64,000 bases of DNA from Fonsecaea monophora (GCF_001642475.1 NW_019173943.1:62001-126000), one strand, 5' to 3'. Shown: positions 12,142-22,989, counted from the first letter of the stretch. Made by a program: numbers and translations. The notes: generated by a model from the sequence alone, not told the origin.

Positions 12142-13165
12142 CCTTCATCTGGCTTTAGCCAATGGAGCGGGCCCATCGATCAGTTTTTCGGCGGCAAGCA
12201 GACGTGACGAGCATATGGGATGCTAACATACAAAGCTTCTGCTCCTCAAGCATTCCCTGTTGCTCTTCTCGGACCGTAGAGACAATCTACGCGCACACTG
12301 GGCCTCGATCTTTACGACAAGTAATCTCAGGCGCCAAGTACCCAAAGTGCCTAGAAATGATGGATCCGGAGTACTAGACACGGTCGAAGCCATCTCAAAT
12401 ATGCTGTCAGCAACTCTTATCGCAGATCCGGACCGTACAATCACTCGCTCCGTACATGTATGTGAGATGCAGCAGAGGGTTCAACCGAGATATCTTGCCC
12501 GCGTCGTTAGTATTGGAAGACTCATTTCTGCTGCACTCGTCTGAGGGTCCGCATCCGTGGAGCAACGGCTGGAAGATTCTATTTGATCGGTATTCATTGT
12601 CCAGCGATGCAAGACGACAACTACAAGACTTTCCAAGCCACGAGTTCTTTCAACGTGACGATGAGGAACTATGGTAAGTGAATACCCAGCACGAAGAGAA
12701 AGCGAGATGAGCATCGATGGTCAAAGTGTCTAGAGGACAAATCCGCCCAGCGCGAAGAAGTATGGGGTCTCACTTGAAATGGCACTTATACCCGGAATAA
12801 CCCCCTCCTCGCTCGAAGCAAAACCCCAATGCCCCCTAAACTTACTATTTCACAAGCAGAATAGTATTCTCGGAACATTCCGTTGCCCCTCAACTCTGCC
12901 CCAGAGAAGGGTACCAAACAGGCAACGGCGTACTTCCGCATTGAGACTCTGTCATCAAGTCATCAAGTTAAAAGGTTCAAGGGCTGTTCAGGCGTAGAGA
13001 TATGTGTCACCCGGCATTCTCTGTTTGGCCCGTCCCCGGAGCCCTTGTGCTTCTACACGAGATGGAAAACTCATAAAAGGGACCTGAAGTGCCCTTGCTT
13101 CTGCTCACTGTTTGTTCTTCGGTGTTATTCATATGCAACCCTGAGGAGAGCCAGTGCCGGCGAAG
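12142..13165. other. Intergenic, with traces of a decayed gene
   Basis: Between the transporter stop and the intradiol dioxygenase start. Two plus-strand frames, about 12360-12475 (VEAISNMLSATLIADPD) and 12470-12677 (LPASLVLEDSFLLHS ... SHEFFQRDDEELW), read like consecutive pieces of one protein in different frames, with no good splice sites between them. No domain is recognised. The last 200 bases should contain the promoter of the dioxygenase gene. Confidence 0.4.
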
Positions 13166-14234
13166 ATGGCGTCTGCAAACAAAACCTCACCAGATGATCT
13201 GACAATTGAGAACTTGACGCCCCATGTCATCAAACTAGGTTCAAACATCAACGATGAGCGCGTGAAGTTCGTCTTCGCAAAGCTGATCCAATACTCACAT
13301 GACTTTGTCCGAGACACGAAACTGACCACGGCCGAATGGGAGGCGGCATGGCAGTACCTGACCGAGGTTCGTGTGCTCCATACTCTGAGCTCTTAATCCA
13401 CCTCAAGAGTCGAATTCTAACTGAAGATTTTCCGCTCGAAAGGTCGGACAGTTTTGCACCCCGGACCGGCAGGAAATGATCCTCCTCTCCGATGTCCTGG
13501 GTATATCGGCGCTGGTCGATGCCATCAACAACCCGACCGCTCCGCGAGCGACGGAATCGTCTGTACTAGGACCTTTCCACAATGAAGCGCATGAGTTCGA
13601 CAACGGCCAATCCATCGCTTCCAAGGGGGCTATCGGAGAACCGATGCTCATCCGCGGAACGGTCACTGACACCGAAGGCAACCCACTGCGCGGCGTCTCG
13701 GTAGATGTATGGGAGACGAACGGCAACGGCTTCTACGACATGCAGGACCCCGAAAAGGACGAACCGGACTGTCGCGGTATCTTCCACACGGACGAAGAGG
13801 GTAGGTTTGCACTGGTCGGCGTAAGGGCGGTCGACTATCCGATCCCGTTTGATGGACCGGTGGGTGTTCTGCTACGCCTGCTGAACAGATCGAATGTGCG
13901 ACCAGCACATGTGGTATGTTCCGCCAATCGCCCCCAAAACATATTCAATAGACATTGTTACTAAGATTGCCTGTTACGCAACAAGCATTTTGTGCTCCAA
14001 CACCCAGACTGCGTTCGACTTACCACGGCCTTGTACTCGAATGACAGCACGAATGTGGCACTGGATCCGGTCTTTGGGGTGAAGAAGAGTCTGATCAAGC
14101 AATTCGGGTGGTCGGATGACGCCGACCTAGCCAAGCAGTTTGGGATTGAGATGCTAGAAAGGGTCGACGCTCAGGGTAAGAAAACGGCCGGATTCTGGAC
14201 GCTGGAGCATGATTTTGTTTTGGTCAGGAGATAG
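13166..14234 (+). CDS. Intradiol ring-cleavage dioxygenase (catechol/hydroxyquinol 1,2-dioxygenase type), 306 aa
   Basis: Non-haem Fe(III) enzyme that cleaves catechol-type rings between the two hydroxyls to muconate-type acids. Exons 13166-13366, 13443-13913, 13986-14234; introns GT-AG, all phase 0, total 306 residues as usual for the family. An N-terminal helical dimerisation domain (residues 1-100) is followed by ESSVLGPFHNEAHE and the iron site: Tyr165 (NGFYDMQDP), Tyr199 (VDYPIPFDGPVG), His223 and His225 (RPAHVHFVLQHPDC). These match in spacing the two Tyr/two His ligands of bacterial catechol 1,2-dioxygenase. The second intron falls directly before the codon of the last His ligand's pair. 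Cytosolic, no signal peptide. Lies downstream of the MFS gene on the same strand; probable ring-fission step of the cluster. Catechol versus hydroxyquinol preference cannot be decided here. Confidence 0.9.
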
Positions 14235-14931
14235 AAAACTTTGAGAGTGTCTTGTCGGTGTATAGGCTGCTTGAGAGAGTACTCCTTTAGGTCTAAGAGT
14301 AGTGGCAAGGGGTTGTTGGTGACATGGTATAATTTTCATAAGTCTTGGATCTTGCACACAGAACAGAGAGAGGGAGAGAGGGACATCTGAGATGAGTACA
14401 AGTAAATCAGAAGCGTGCACCTCCATGGCCATATACCTTGTCGAATCCGCCTTGCAGGAATCGAGTGGTTGTCAAGCGCAGGGACAACGAGACAGCGGGT
14501 GAATATCCATAGGGCCTCTCACCTCTGAGAGCAATGATTCAGCTCCGCCATTTCAGAGCGCTGTTGGATCATCTCATCGTGCAGGTGTCCACGGTGTCCT
14601 ACGAGGGTGTCAACGTGAAGAAGTGAGAAATTTGGGAAAAATCTGGCTTTGTCATTCGTCCAGTTGAACCGGATCTGTCAATGCGGCCATCAACGATCAA
14701 CGATTCAACGGAGATGAACGGCGTCAATGGGGAGGCATCTGCAATACAACCCTCGACGAATGATTGACGAGCAGCATAATCAACGTGTGTCGGCTGTACA
14801 GGTTCCAGATCCTTTGCCAATTCGCCAAAGGTATCCAACCACAATGTCTCGTTCAGGATGCTAATATTGTACCTGTAGTGCCTGTTCTCGACCTCTCTCT
14901 AGACCTCAAACATCGATGTGACCTGAACACC
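14235..14931. other. Intergenic 0.7 kb, promoter of multicopper oxidase
   Basis: The reading frame of the oxidase stays open upstream to about 14764, but there is no in-frame ATG before 14932, so I treat this as 5' leader. A short purine tract (GAGAGAGGGAGAGAGGG) lies at about 14365-14381. No gene seen. Confidence 0.5.
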
Positions 14932-16869
14932 ATGGAAAGAACAAACTCCAGGAGACGCAAGGGAGGAAATCCTAAAGAGAATGGCTCGCATAATGTTGTG
15001 GCTCCAGGATCCAAGACATCAGCGAGCGCAGTGACAGACCAGATACCAACACCTCCAAGGACACCATTCGGAAACATAAAATCGGCTGGATACTTGTTCT
15101 GCCTGTTTTTGTTCCTCCTCGTGTCTGCCTTGCTTCTCAATCAGCTGGACAGTGATCCACGGCTGCTCAAGGGCGTCCATGACATCTTCGGACATGGCTT
15201 GCCAGACCACGGACAGACCAACGGTGACATTGCGATAAAACTACACCCCAAAGTACATACTAGCCGCCCGCCGACTACATTGACCTTCGACTGGGAGATT
15301 ACCAAGGGATATCGATACCCAGATGGTGTTCGCAAAGAGGTCTATCTCATCAATGGCCTATTCCCAGGCGAGACGATTGAAGCTCTTTCAGGCGATCGAA
15401 TCATTGTCAATGTCACCAATACCCTACCAGACGAAGGCCTCGCCATACACTGGCATGGATTAAGAATGGAACATGCAAACGACATGGACGGTGCGGTTGG
15501 CCTGACCCAGGATCCGATTCCGAGAGGTGAAAGCCATCTCTACAATTTCACCATTGGGGAGGACGAGTTTGGCACGTTCTGGTATCATGGACACGAAAAA
15601 ACACAAAGAGACGACGGCCTGTATGGTGGTCTCGTGGTCTATCGACCTCTTAGCCAGCTCGATGAGAAACAAAGATATCGGTATGATGAGGAGATTCTGC
15701 TGCTGATAGGCGATTGGTATCATCGACCAAGCACAGAGGTACTCCGCTGGTATATGAACTCTAGGTCGTTTGGGAATGAGCCTGTGCCGGATTCTTTGGT
15801 GGTGAACGGCAAAGGAGACTTTTCCTGCGACATGGCAGTCCCAGCAAGGCCGGTGGAGTGCGTTCCGTCGAGCGAACGAAGTGAGCGACCTTATCTAGAA
15901 GTCCAAAGTGGCCTGCGCTATCGCCTACGCTTGGTCAATACGGGCTCGCTGGCTGGCTTCTCGCTGAAGATGCATAATGCGAGCTTCTCCCCATTCCAGG
16001 TCGATGGCGGCCATGATATCACAATGGTCGAGGCTCAAGAGGTCGGGATCGTCTATCCTGGAGAGCGCGTGGATGTCATTCTACAGACCGGTGCGGGCGA
16101 CAGTCAAGGCTACCTTGATATTGAATTGGACGATGAGAACTTCAAATACCCGAATCCAGCCCTCGAACCGTTGCAGAGATTTCCTGTCAAGCGTGGAACC
16201 AGATCTAGTTACCAGAGCCAACTGCTTCAACCAGAGCTCGAATACTACAACCTCCAGGCAGCGTTGCCGAATAGCAGTCTTCCGATTGCGTGGTCAGATA
16301 CGCCATTGCAGTTTGTCGTCTACACAACAACTCTCAAACTGGCTAGACACCACAATATCCCCATGGGCTTCATCAATCATACTAGCTGGACACCTCAGTC
16401 GCCGCCATTGCGTTCCCTGACTCGAGATCAATATGATCAGAACCAGCTGTCGCCACACATCCCGCTAGTCAAGGATGGTCATGACACTATTGCTGGCGAT
16501 TCTGGCGGATGGGTCGAGATTGTCATCAACAACCTCGATGACGGTGGCCATCCGTTCCATCTACATGGATACTCTTTTTACGTCGTCTCCGTGTTCCCAC
16601 CACCAACTCCCTGGAGCAGTGAGAGACCGCCCTTCACCGCAGGAGGCACTGCTATGTACAATTACAATCCATTCGCCGACCCACCGTCAGAGTCCCCTGC
16701 CGGTCTGTACAATTTAGAGAACCCGCCAGAGAAGGATACGGTCTTCGTCCCCCAAAGAGGCTACGCTGTAATCAGGTTCCGAGCCGACAACAGGGGGACC
16801 TGGATGATGCATTGTCACGTCGGATGGCATCTCGGGAGTGGCATGGCCATGAGTTGGGAAGTCAGCTGA
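14932..16869 (+). CDS. Membrane-anchored multicopper oxidase (laccase/ferroxidase-like), 645 aa
   Basis: Uninterrupted single exon. A basic, Ser-rich N-tail (MERTNSRRRKGGNPKENG) precedes one hydrophobic segment (YLFCLFLFLLVSALLLNQL, about residues 45-65), which predicts a type II membrane protein with the enzyme outside the cell or in the secretory lumen. Three cupredoxin domains carry all four copper motifs: HWHG (173-176), WYHGHE (217-222), HPFHLHG (540-546) and HCHVGWHLGSGM (627-638), so the trinuclear cluster and type 1 site are complete; the axial position is Met638, predicting lower redox potential than Leu/Phe laccases. Several N-x-S/T sites. Related fungal proteins act on phenols, melanin precursors (Abr1-type) or Fe(II). 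Ferroxidase acidic residues cannot be assigned by eye. Copper would have to be loaded in the Golgi, a job fitting the Cu-ATPase at 37.6-40.4 kb, but that link is inference. Confidence 0.9.
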   Translation: MERTNSRRRKGGNPKENGSHNVVAPGSKTSASAVTDQIPTPPRTPFGNIKSAGYLFCLFLFLLVSALLLNQLDSDPRLLKGVHDIFGHGLPDHGQTNGDIAIKLHPKVHTSRPPTTLTFDWEITKGYRYPDGVRKEVYLINGLFPGETIEALSGDRIIVNVTNTLPDEGLAIHWHGLRMEHANDMDGAVGLTQDPIPRGESHLYNFTIGEDEFGTFWYHGHEKTQRDDGLYGGLVVYRPLSQLDEKQRYRYDEEILLLIGDWYHRPSTEVLRWYMNSRSFGNEPVPDSLVVNGKGDFSCDMAVPARPVECVPSSERSERPYLEVQSGLRYRLRLVNTGSLAGFSLKMHNASFSPFQVDGGHDITMVEAQEVGIVYPGERVDVILQTGAGDSQGYLDIELDDENFKYPNPALEPLQRFPVKRGTRSSYQSQLLQPELEYYNLQAALPNSSLPIAWSDTPLQFVVYTTTLKLARHHNIPMGFINHTSWTPQSPPLRSLTRDQYDQNQLSPHIPLVKDGHDTIAGDSGGWVEIVINNLDDGGHPFHLHGYSFYVVSVFPPPTPWSSERPPFTAGGTAMYNYNPFADPPSESPAGLYNLENPPEKDTVFVPQRGYAVIRFRADNRGTWMMHCHVGWHLGSGMAMSWEVS

Positions 16870-17536
16870 TGAATTCGGATTGTCTCTGATCACTCAGCGA
16901 CAGGAAGAAAGTCACCTTCCGTCTGCTCCCTCGTACAAATCCACGCTGACCACATACCGGTACATACACAACACATGCCATTCTAGGAAGGACGCAAGAG
17001 CTGGACGTGTGTTTGTGTTCATTGGTTGTTGTCCAAAGATCCTAGTCACCTTCCTGTTGCTGCCAAAGCGTCGAAGATGGTCTGCTGCGTCGATGTCCGC
17101 TGGGTTGAGGAAGCGAATAACGCTCGACGCCACAACAACGTGTCTGTAAATCTGGCCATTTGACACTTTCAATTATGCATATCGTGCCTACTGCAGATCC
17201 CGGCTCCACGACATGCTGCCATTGTCACATCGCGCACCTCTCAAACTCATTCGCCTGCTTCGTAAGGCGGCTTCGGTATGAAGCCCGCAGCCTCGTCGCT
17301 GCCCAGACTGTACCGCAAGCGGCATCGGAAACCACCACGTGCACGAGGGGATATACGTGCTTTCCAATTGAGTACCCTTGATAGGTCGGTACAACTCTGC
17401 TGTGGATAAGGAACAGTGCACTGGACGAAATAACTATTCAAGGAGAAGGACAATAACGCTATATAGGATTGGGGTCCCGTATATCGCAAGGTGAGGGACG
17501 TACTTTGATGCTCTATCAACAAGTACGACAGCCACC
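16870..17536. other. Intergenic 0.67 kb, promoter of phosphoesterase gene
   Basis: No gene recognised. The last 80 bases hold a TATA-like site listed separately. Short open frames on both strands lack any domain. Confidence 0.5.
17460..17466 (+). promoter_or_regulatory. TATA-like box upstream of phosphoesterase gene
   Basis: TATATAG about 70 bases before the ATG at 17537, a usual distance for a fungal core promoter with a short leader. Confidence 0.4.
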
Positions 17537-19570
17537 ATGCGTTCGTTGTCTGGCTTGTATGCTGTGCTTGCCACTGCCTTCGTGGGGAGCGGTGTCTCTG
17601 CAGACTCGCTGGCGAGCATCAACCATGTGGTCCTGTTCATGCAGGAGAATCGAGCCTTTGACCATGTAAGTGGGAGAGTAACGATGAAGGATTTCTGCTG
17701 ATCCCAGGACAGTATTTTGGCACCATGGCCGGCGTTCGAGGCTTTTCAGACCCTAATGTCCAAATCAACCCTAACGGCAAGTCTGTTTGGTATCAGTAGG
17801 TGAGATGCACCAGTTGGTAGGGAAACGCACCTGAGACTCGTCTAGGAAGTTGAACAACACTATTACCACCAAGGCTGACTACTTGCTCCCATTCTATTTG
17901 AATGAGTTGGGCGGCCACTGGTTGAATGCGACGCAGTGCATGGACGCGGGATCTAATGGGTATGAGGAGAACCACCTTGCGTATAATTTTGGTCTGAACG
18001 ATCACTGGGCCCTCAACGTGAGTTCTTGAATCCGCAGAAGTTTCTCTATTGTCATCCCATTGATGGACCCTCGACACAGAATACACCGTGGAGTTGGGGG
18101 TACTACAAGAAGAGTGATCTTCCTGTCCAGTTTGCTCTCGCAGAAGGGTGGACGATCGGTGACATGTATCAAGAGAGCGTAATAGCGTCCACCAACCCCA
18201 ATCGTGTCACCTGGGTCAGCGGCTCCATTGCAGTCCCTGGGTCGCCGCAGACGGCGGATGAAGGCGGCGTGTACATTGACAACAACGAAATGCCTGGCTG
18301 TGAAGCACCCGGCTTGAACTGTTATCCGCTATCCTGGACCACCACGCCCGAGATCTACCAGCAAGCCAACGTTACGTGGCAGGTGTTTCAAGACATTGAC
18401 AACTTCGATGACAATCCTCTTGCATGGTTCCAACAGTACCAGATGGCGAAGAACGGTACTGCCCTGCACAAACGGGGCATGTCTTTCCTTGGGCTTGACG
18501 CCTTTTATGAACAGGCTGCAAATGGCACCTTGCCGATGGTTTCGTTTATCGTTGGTCCCACAGAACTCTCGGAGCATCCCCCATACTCTCCTCACGACGG
18601 AGCATGGCTCCAGCAGCAAGTGGTCAACGCCGTCACTCGGGGGAAGAACTGGAACAGTACTGCCTTGATCATCAGCTACGACGAGACTGGCGGCTGGGGT
18701 GACCATGTGTCTCCTTACCACGCCCCCAACGGGACGGCGGGCGAGTGGTTGGACGACCCGTTCGGGCTGTTCGGGCAGACATTCTCAGGGCCTGGGTTCC
18801 GCCTTCCCTTTTATATCATTTCGCCCTGGACACGGGGCGGCAACGTCTTTACCGAGAAATGCGACCACAACTCCCAGATCATGTTTGTTGAAAAGTGGTT
18901 GGCGGCCAAAGGGTTCGACAACGTGGTTACGGATCAGATGCCCACGTGGCGTCGAGCACACATGTCGGATCTGACAGCAGCATTTGACTTTAGCAGGCCA
19001 GACACTTCCATCCCTACCATACCCCTCGCAAAGGAACCACACAAGGATAGCAAGGGTGTCTGGGACGGCTCAGCCTTTTGTGAGTCGCAATATGCCGTCC
19101 AGCGGCCACCAGTGCCTTACGGCAACCAAAGCGAAGAGACTTCTCTCGTTTCTGAGAAGGGGTTCAAGTCAGTCAGGGGGTATCTCACCGAGGGCCGCTA
19201 TCTCACCTTTGAGTCGTCGGGCTATGCACTTTCCAACCCCGGTGGCGTGGCCGCAAAGTTCAACGCGACCAAGGCGACGGCTTCGCATTCCTCGATGGCA
19301 CAGCGGTGGGTGATTCACGAAACGGCCACAGACAGTCGGAAGTATACCATTAGCAGTGCGGTGGATAGGCGGTACATGGGAGCGGACATGGAGCTGGTCA
19401 ACAAGACCATGGCGGTGACATATGCTATTCCTTACCTCGGGGGTGGAAAGGGGTACAACCTGGTGAACAGCGATGGGGAGTTGGTGACCATTGACACAAC
19501 GGGGAAGCTGTCGATGAGTTCGACTGCAGAGGGAGAGGCACCGGCCTTTTTCATTTACAGTGTGACATAG
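17537..19570 (+). CDS. Secreted phosphoesterase of the phospholipase C family (PF04185 type), 624 aa
   Basis: Hydrolyses phosphate esters, in this family phospholipid head groups or acid-phosphatase substrates. Exons 17537-17665, 17713-17795, 17846-18017, 18080-19570, all GT-AG and in phase. A signal peptide (MRSLSGLYAVLATAFVGSGVSA) is followed at once by the metal-site motif ENRAFDHYFGTM, then LNELGGHWLNATQ, ISYDETGGWGDHVSPYHAPNG and SPWTRGGNVF/DHNSQIMFVEKWL, the family order. The C-terminal 130 residues (after about residue 490) form the extra beta domain seen in non-haemolytic PLC proteins. Many N-glycosylation sites fit secretion. Intron donor 17796 is GTAGGT, chosen because the alternative four bases later would place a TAG in frame. 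Phosphatase versus phospholipase activity is not decided by sequence. Confidence 0.88.
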
Positions 19571-21680
19571 CTGGTGCCTAGTGCGACACCGCGAATGTGT
19601 TGAAAGAGTACAATGTACGGAGAACAATACCACAACATGATGTTGAGGTAGATATGGTGCAAAAGACACTTGGGGAATTGATCACGGTAGGACAAGATCC
19701 GTCGGAACCAGCATGACAGACAAATTCGTGTACGAGGGCAAGGACGAGTACGAATACAAGGTCAAACCTTTGTAGACCCTCTCATAGATGAGTCCCTTGT
19801 ACCTCTGTACCAGTGGGGGTTTATTATTTGCCTGCTTTGTACCTGTACTTGTCCCCTGTCCTCATTTGTATTTATTTGTGAGCGGGGGGAGGTTCGGGTT
19901 TTATGGAACCTGTGACAGATTGGCAAGACCCAACCGTGTTTGGAAGAGGTTCATATCGCCGATGCCTGCTCCCTGATCCTCAGACAAACCGTTTGCCTGT
20001 TCGAGTAGTCGAAACCAGGGCAATAGACGAGTAGGTATGGACCATCAGAGGGACGACTCGTGGGGACTACTGCTAGATCGGCCTTGGGGCACATTTTCTT
20101 TTCGCTGTTTGGTGGGGGGGGGCCAAGAAGAATAATCAGAATTACTCGCAGACTCGACTGTCGACTAGCACAGACACGGTTGGTTGGTACGCGGTGAATC
20201 GCTGGTAACCAGACCAGACGAGAAGCTCGCTTCGGGCGAAAACCACCAGTGTCCAACTGCCTGGTCCCAACAACTCGGAAGCGCAGATCGTTTATCGGTT
20301 GCCCTGATACGGGGTTCTTGCTCGGTGCGAAAGCTCGATGATGACTTACCTAGATGATGAGTACTCGGTACAGGGAAGTACTTTGGTAGTACAAGGTATA
20401 TACTACATAGATCGCGCAAAGGAAAAGGGGGCCTCTACCTAAGTGAATTGGGGAGGCGTGCCGAACAATGTGATTGGCCAGGGGTCTTTCCCGAATAGGC
20501 AATTTGTCCAGGTACCTGCCCCAATTGGGGCGAATCAATAGGCCAGAAAGTCGGGCCAAAGTCGCCAAATACTTCGGTTTTCTAGTATTCGTGCAATAGT
20601 AACGCCACAGGACCACTGATCCACTGATCCACTGATCCTCCGATCCACAGATTCACCACCACACAATGACTGACTGATTGATTCACCGAGAGGAGAACCA
20701 ATGGCTTTCTTATTCTACCAGTTCCATACTCGGTACTTGTTTACTCGTATCTAATCAACAACCCGTTAGCGAAGACCAGGGGAAGGCGAGATCTTGGGTG
20801 TCAGACCCCAGTCCTCAGTCCCAACAGCCCTATAAGGATCCTGACTGGTTCTTCGGTACCAGACTACCTTTGACTGCGGGTGCTGGTAGGATCGTCTCCC
20901 GCCGGTCTGGGTTCTTTGAGTGTTTCGTTCCTGCCTTTTGCCGAGCCTTCTTCGCCATTAGGGAAGCTTGGCGGGGAAACAAAAGTACCAGACCCAAAGT
21001 ACAGCGGACAAGGTACACGGGCGTCCAAGTAATCAGCTGTCAAAATCAAACAGAGAGATTCGCTCGCAATGGAGTGACTCGTAACAAAATGAATACTTCC
21101 ATGGGAAACAGGACACACGGCGAGAAAGGAGAGTCCTCGCTCGAGGGTTTTCCATGTCTCGAGCGGCACTGTGGGTGGTGGCGGAAGTTCCAGTGGAAAT
21201 CGTGAACTAGAAGCTTGGTATACTCTCTTGACCCGACCTTGTGCTCGAACCTGCTGTTTGGCGGTGAATCGGGACCCCCCCACTGGACCATTTCAATGTC
21301 TGGTACATACAGTATAACGTACGGAGAATTACATCCTTGGGTTTCCCCCCCCCTCTCTCTCTAGCTTCGGCCTTTTATCCCCAGTCGAAGTTAGTCAATC
21401 TACCTACATACACTATTACACTACTCAATCTACTTAACCTCAACCTAGTTATATGATACACCTACCTGTTCACCTGTCGAGTGGTCCTACATTACCTCCT
21501 CGACTCGTCCCTACGTCTTCATCTAGCGCTTACCGACTCCTCGAATCGCGGTTTCACCGTTTCACCCACGGTCGGGACGAGTAGAGACACTTTACTCATT
21601 CGTGGACGCGGGAACTAATCAAATCCTGCTGGCTTGGCGGTACTCTGGTGTCGAGTAGTGGCGGCGACTGTGCGTTTGAG

Positions 21681-21702
21681 TCTGGGTCTGGGTCTGGGTC
21701 TC
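21681..21702. repeat. Short tandem repeat (TCTGGG)x3 plus (CTAG)x4 nearby
   Basis: TCTGGG three times in tandem ending TCTC; about 30 bases further, at 21733-21748, CTAG is repeated four times. Both lie in the promoter of the small secreted protein gene. Confidence 0.8.
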
Positions 21703-21809
21703 ATGTCATGTGGTTAATGGGAGCGGTGGTACCTAGCTAGCTAGCTAGCCAGTGTGGTACTGGGAGGAATGGGGTTTTCTAGCGAGAGAGGGAGAGGGGG
21801 GAGAGGGGG

Positions 21810-21817
21810 TATATAAA
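21810..21817 (+). promoter_or_regulatory. TATA box of the cysteine-rich secreted protein gene
   Basis: TATATAAA directly after a GA-rich tract and about 130 bases before the ATG. A canonical box with an upstream purine tract is typical of strongly or conditionally expressed fungal genes. Confidence 0.6.
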
Positions 21818-21947
21818 GGAGACTGACGGACTTGGAAAAGAAGGGTGAGTTGGGAAAAGAAAGAAGTAGATATCTACTCTTATCTACTGACTCCAGACAC
21901 TACAAAGCCTCACTTGCAAAGACACCTTCCCACTATCAATCGACACC

Positions 21948-22382
21948 ATGAGGCTCCCACTCCCACCCTTTCCCCTCCTCTCCGCCGCCCTCCTCCTCCT
22001 CCTCTCGCCCCTAACCACCGCCTTCGACGGGATCGGCTGCATGACCATGACCGAGGACGTCAACTGCGGCCGCGGCGAGTGCCAACTGGGCGAGCACTAC
22101 ATCCGGCTCGGCGTGACGACCATCTACGGCAACCCGCTCGACAACTGCGAGTGCCCGCAGCTGCTGGGCATCTGCAGCGCCATCAACCCGGAGTGGCACG
22201 GCACCTGCACGTGCGACCAGGGCGACCGCACCATCCACATCCAGGGGTTCCCCATCCGCGTCTCCGACTCCAACATCGACTGCTGGTCCTGCACCGACAA
22301 GTTTGACGACTCGGCCCGCGACGTGCACCTGATTTGTCGGGGCCAGCCCGGCGTCACGAAGAGTAATGTCGGGTGTCCGTAG
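21948..22382 (+). CDS. Small secreted cysteine-rich protein, 144 aa (effector-like)
   Basis: Single exon. Residues 1-25 are a Leu-rich signal peptide ending SPLTTA; the mature part begins FDGIGC. It has exactly 12 cysteines in about 119 residues, in the order GIGC, VNC, GEC, DNCEC, GIC, GTCTC, IDC, WSC, LIC, VGC, suggesting six disulfides and an extracellular place of action. No enzymatic motif or named domain is recognised; small secreted cysteine-rich proteins of this build include effectors, antimicrobial proteins and surface proteins. Third codon positions are almost all C or G, stronger than in its neighbours, which points to high expression. TATA box at 21810. It stands alone, with 2.4 kb and 1.25 kb of non-coding DNA on each side. 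Confidence 0.78.
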   Translation: MRLPLPPFPLLSAALLLLLSPLTTAFDGIGCMTMTEDVNCGRGECQLGEHYIRLGVTTIYGNPLDNCECPQLLGICSAINPEWHGTCTCDQGDRTIHIQGFPIRVSDSNIDCWSCTDKFDDSARDVHLICRGQPGVTKSNVGCP

Positions 22383-22989
22383 TTGTCCCCTGGAAAATTG
22401 GGAGACGGGGGAGGAAATTGGAAGATTTGGGAGAGTCGAGGGCTTTGTGGGAGGTGGAGAGGTATATATACGGAGAAGGGACTGCTGGTGTCGAGCTACG
22501 GCGGGATGTGTTCGGCGGGAAGTGGGAAGTGATATCCCAGGTATTGGAGGAGAGCTCTATCGAAGAGCATGGCATTACGAAGCGACATCTCTAGAAAAGC
22601 AAAACAGAATGAAATGTCGAATTCAGGACCGCCGACACGTTGGGAATCATTGCTGGGGTCGGGAGATTTCCATCCTTATCCTTTTGTTGGTGACAACACT
22701 GGTGTGTGTATATACGGTAGAACCTCGTCCGAGTTTCGATAAACGGGTGGGTTGATCACCTGATACTTGAGAGCTGTGCGTCACTCGGGGTGTGTGTGCA
22801 CATAGGTAGTCAGTTAGGGAGGTAGTCAGGTAGGCAAGTTGGTCAAAACATAGGCAAGTACGAACAGTCGAGAGTATCTACACAAATCACTCCTCGTGCG
22901 GGTTTCTAACTCGATCTGGAAGTCATACGGGTCACTATCAAGTAGCTTGACCCACTGCCACTATCACTTAATCACTTATCATTACCACT

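Larger units (their letters stand above)
19571..21947. other. Gene-poor 2.4 kb upstream of the cysteine-rich secreted protein
   Basis: No gene recognised on either strand. It holds simple sequences: a run of about nine G near 20114, three ACTGATCC-type units at about 20618-20640, a C-run followed by CT repeats at about 21346-21361, (TCTGGG)x3 at 21681-21698, (CTAG)x4 at about 21733-21748, a GA-rich tract at 21782-21808, and two copies of the TACTCGGTAC motif (20361-20371, 20727-20736). The whole may be a long regulatory region. Confidence 0.5.

Noticed and set aside
14764..14931. Longer N-terminus of the multicopper oxidase
   Set aside because: The upstream frame is open but lacks an ATG; the basic tail from ATG 14932 is a sensible cytosolic segment.
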